64,000 nucleotides of DNA from Wolinella succinogenes DSM 1740 (GTDB lineage: Bacteria > Campylobacterota > Campylobacteria > Campylobacterales > Helicobacteraceae), in the NCBI RefSeq assembly GCF_000196135.1, contig NC_005090.1, positions 2,046,356-2,110,355 on the forward strand, read 5' to 3'. The notes under the pieces are model-generated. The model was given only the letters and a program-made list of their open reading frames with translations. It searched no databases and had not been told where the DNA came from. Of this stretch, positions 63,388-64,000 are shown piece by piece. The position numbers and the translations under genes were made by a program. How positions within the stretch are numbered: the first letter of the stretch is position 1; every line of letters begins with the position of its first letter.

Positions 63388-63872
63388 GTGGGGATTCCTC
63401 CTAGTTTGATTCGTTGAGAGTGCGTGATGGCCACGGCGATGGCATCGGTGATATCTAAAGGTTTGATCTCTCCCTTAAGCCCTAAAAGACGCTTCACCAT
63501 GAAAGCGACTTGGCTCTTGTCGGCCTTGCCATGACCTGTGAGAGCCTTTTTCACTTGTAAGGGAGTGTATTCATAAAAATTCCCCAAATCTTGCAAAATT
63601 TTGAGACTCAAAGCGCCACGAAATTGAGCGAGTTTGATAACAGTTTTTGGATTGTAAGCATAAAAAATATCTTCAATGGCGACTTCATCAATCGAATGAT
63701 TTTTCAGCACGAGGTCGATTCCCTCCACAAATTCCAAAATCTGGTGTTGCAAAGTGCGCTCTTTGATTTTGATGAGTCCCGCCTCAACGAGGCGATTTCC
63801 TTTTTTTGGATCATGGTGCAAGATCGCGTAACCGCAATTTCGACTTCCGGGGTCGATTCCTAAAATATTCAC
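63384..63872 (-). CDS. ruvC: Holliday junction resolvase RuvC
   Basis: 162 residues. RNase H-like nuclease with acidic catalytic residues: Asp7 in [14 protein letters not shown], Glu in VAIEDIF, and Asp in [13 protein letters not shown]. It cuts Holliday junctions with RuvAB. The start is GTG 63872, within a DnaA-box-like 9-mer. Upstream lies the probable oriC and, beyond the window, dnaA is expected, the order reported for several Epsilonproteobacteria. Confidence 0.95.
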   Translation of the reverse strand: MNILGIDPGSRNCGYAILHHDPKKGNRLVEAGLIKIKERTLQHQILEFVEGIDLVLKNHSIDEVAIEDIFYAYNPKTVIKLAQFRGALSLKILQDLGNFYEYTPLQVKKALTGHGKADKSQVAFMVKRLLGLKGEIKPLDITDAIAVAITHSQRIKLGGIPT

Positions 63873-64000
63873 AGTTTGTCACACCTTTTTCACATCGTGA
63901 AACTTATAAAAAATTTCGGATTTTAATGGATTCCTAGCGGGAAGTTCGTTATTATTCACGGACTTATTCACAGTGTGAAAAACTTTTTCAAGGTAAAAAA
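63865..64000. other. oriC: Probable chromosomal replication origin (part) with DnaA boxes
   Basis: Gene-free region after the ruvC start with clustered matches to the epsilonproteobacterial DnaA box TTATTCACA: an exact copy at 63964-63972, TTATTCACG at 63952-63960, TTTTTCACA at 63886-63894, its reverse complement at 63974-63982, and ATATTCACA at 63865-63873. An AT-rich stretch (63903-63930) could be the unwinding element. Location between ruvC and the expected dnaA agrees with published Epsilonproteobacterial origins. The window stops before dnaA, so the region may be incomplete. Confidence 0.8.

Overview
The window reads as chromosomal DNA of a flagellated epsilonproteobacterium and fits Wolinella succinogenes or a very close relative. 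The signs are a FlaB-type flagellin behind a textbook sigma-54 promoter, a futalosine-pathway MqnE, a CcoI-type copper ATPase, a NifU/NifS pair in place of the Isc system, ThyX, a GltX1-type glutamyl-tRNA synthetase, and gene orders shared with Helicobacter/Campylobacter (tig-clpP-def-comM; pyrD-M16 protease-dapA-SDR-pgsA; thyX-ruvC-oriC). The right edge carries a cluster of DnaA-box-like 9-mers upstream of ruvC, so the window ends in or beside the replication origin, just before dnaA. Coding density is very high. No gap exceeds about 150 bp, and I saw no tRNA, rRNA, IS element, prophage or CRISPR array.

Layout. 0-10.7 kb: housekeeping genes (ExeA-like ATPase, a protein with a perfectly duplicated SH3 domain, aroE, hpf, ccoI-pabA, a Ca2+/cation antiporter, an EAL protein, a purine phosphoribosyltransferase with a purine permease, mqnE). 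10.7-32.8 kb: one long minus-strand surface-glycan island of about 18 genes, mostly overlapping or nearly abutting. Its promoter-distal end (10.75-15.8 kb) holds homologues of all four enzymes of the Campylobacter jejuni O-methyl phosphoramidate (MeOPN) nucleotide pathway plus a methyltransferase. Its middle (19.4-23.1 kb) encodes WbpE/WbpD/WbpB/WbpI, which make UDP-ManNAc(3NAc)A-type sugars. Two AsnB-like amidotransferases, two GT4 glycosyltransferases carrying a nearly identical 254-bp segment, a radical SAM/SPASM protein, two proteins sharing an unusual N-terminal module and a large glycosyltransferase complete it. 32.9-36.5 kb: flaB and a Maf-type flagellin glycosylation protein, divergent from the island.

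36.4-44.5 kb: a two-component system divergent from a NosL-like copper-site protein with candidate response-regulator direct repeats between them; a LysR regulator divergent from a YeiH-type transporter with a palindromic operator between them; nifU-nifS; fliI. 44.6-51.3 kb: tig, clpP, a degenerate GGDEF protein, def, comM, and an ABC-F ATPase. 51.5-62.2 kb: yceI, gltX1, an NlpC/P60 lipoprotein, then a plus-strand operon pyrD, M16 protease, dapA, a FabL-like enoyl-ACP reductase, pgsA, rseP, yggS, followed by a DegP/HtrA protease. 62.3-63.9 kb: a small membrane protein, thyX and ruvC on the minus strand, leading to oriC.

How it fits together. The most interesting feature is a glycan island combining phosphoramidate, diacetamido-uronate and probable uronamide chemistry, placed directly against a flagellin and its Maf protein. 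Either the cell surface (capsule or LPS) or the flagellum could be the acceptor. The sequence alone does not decide which.
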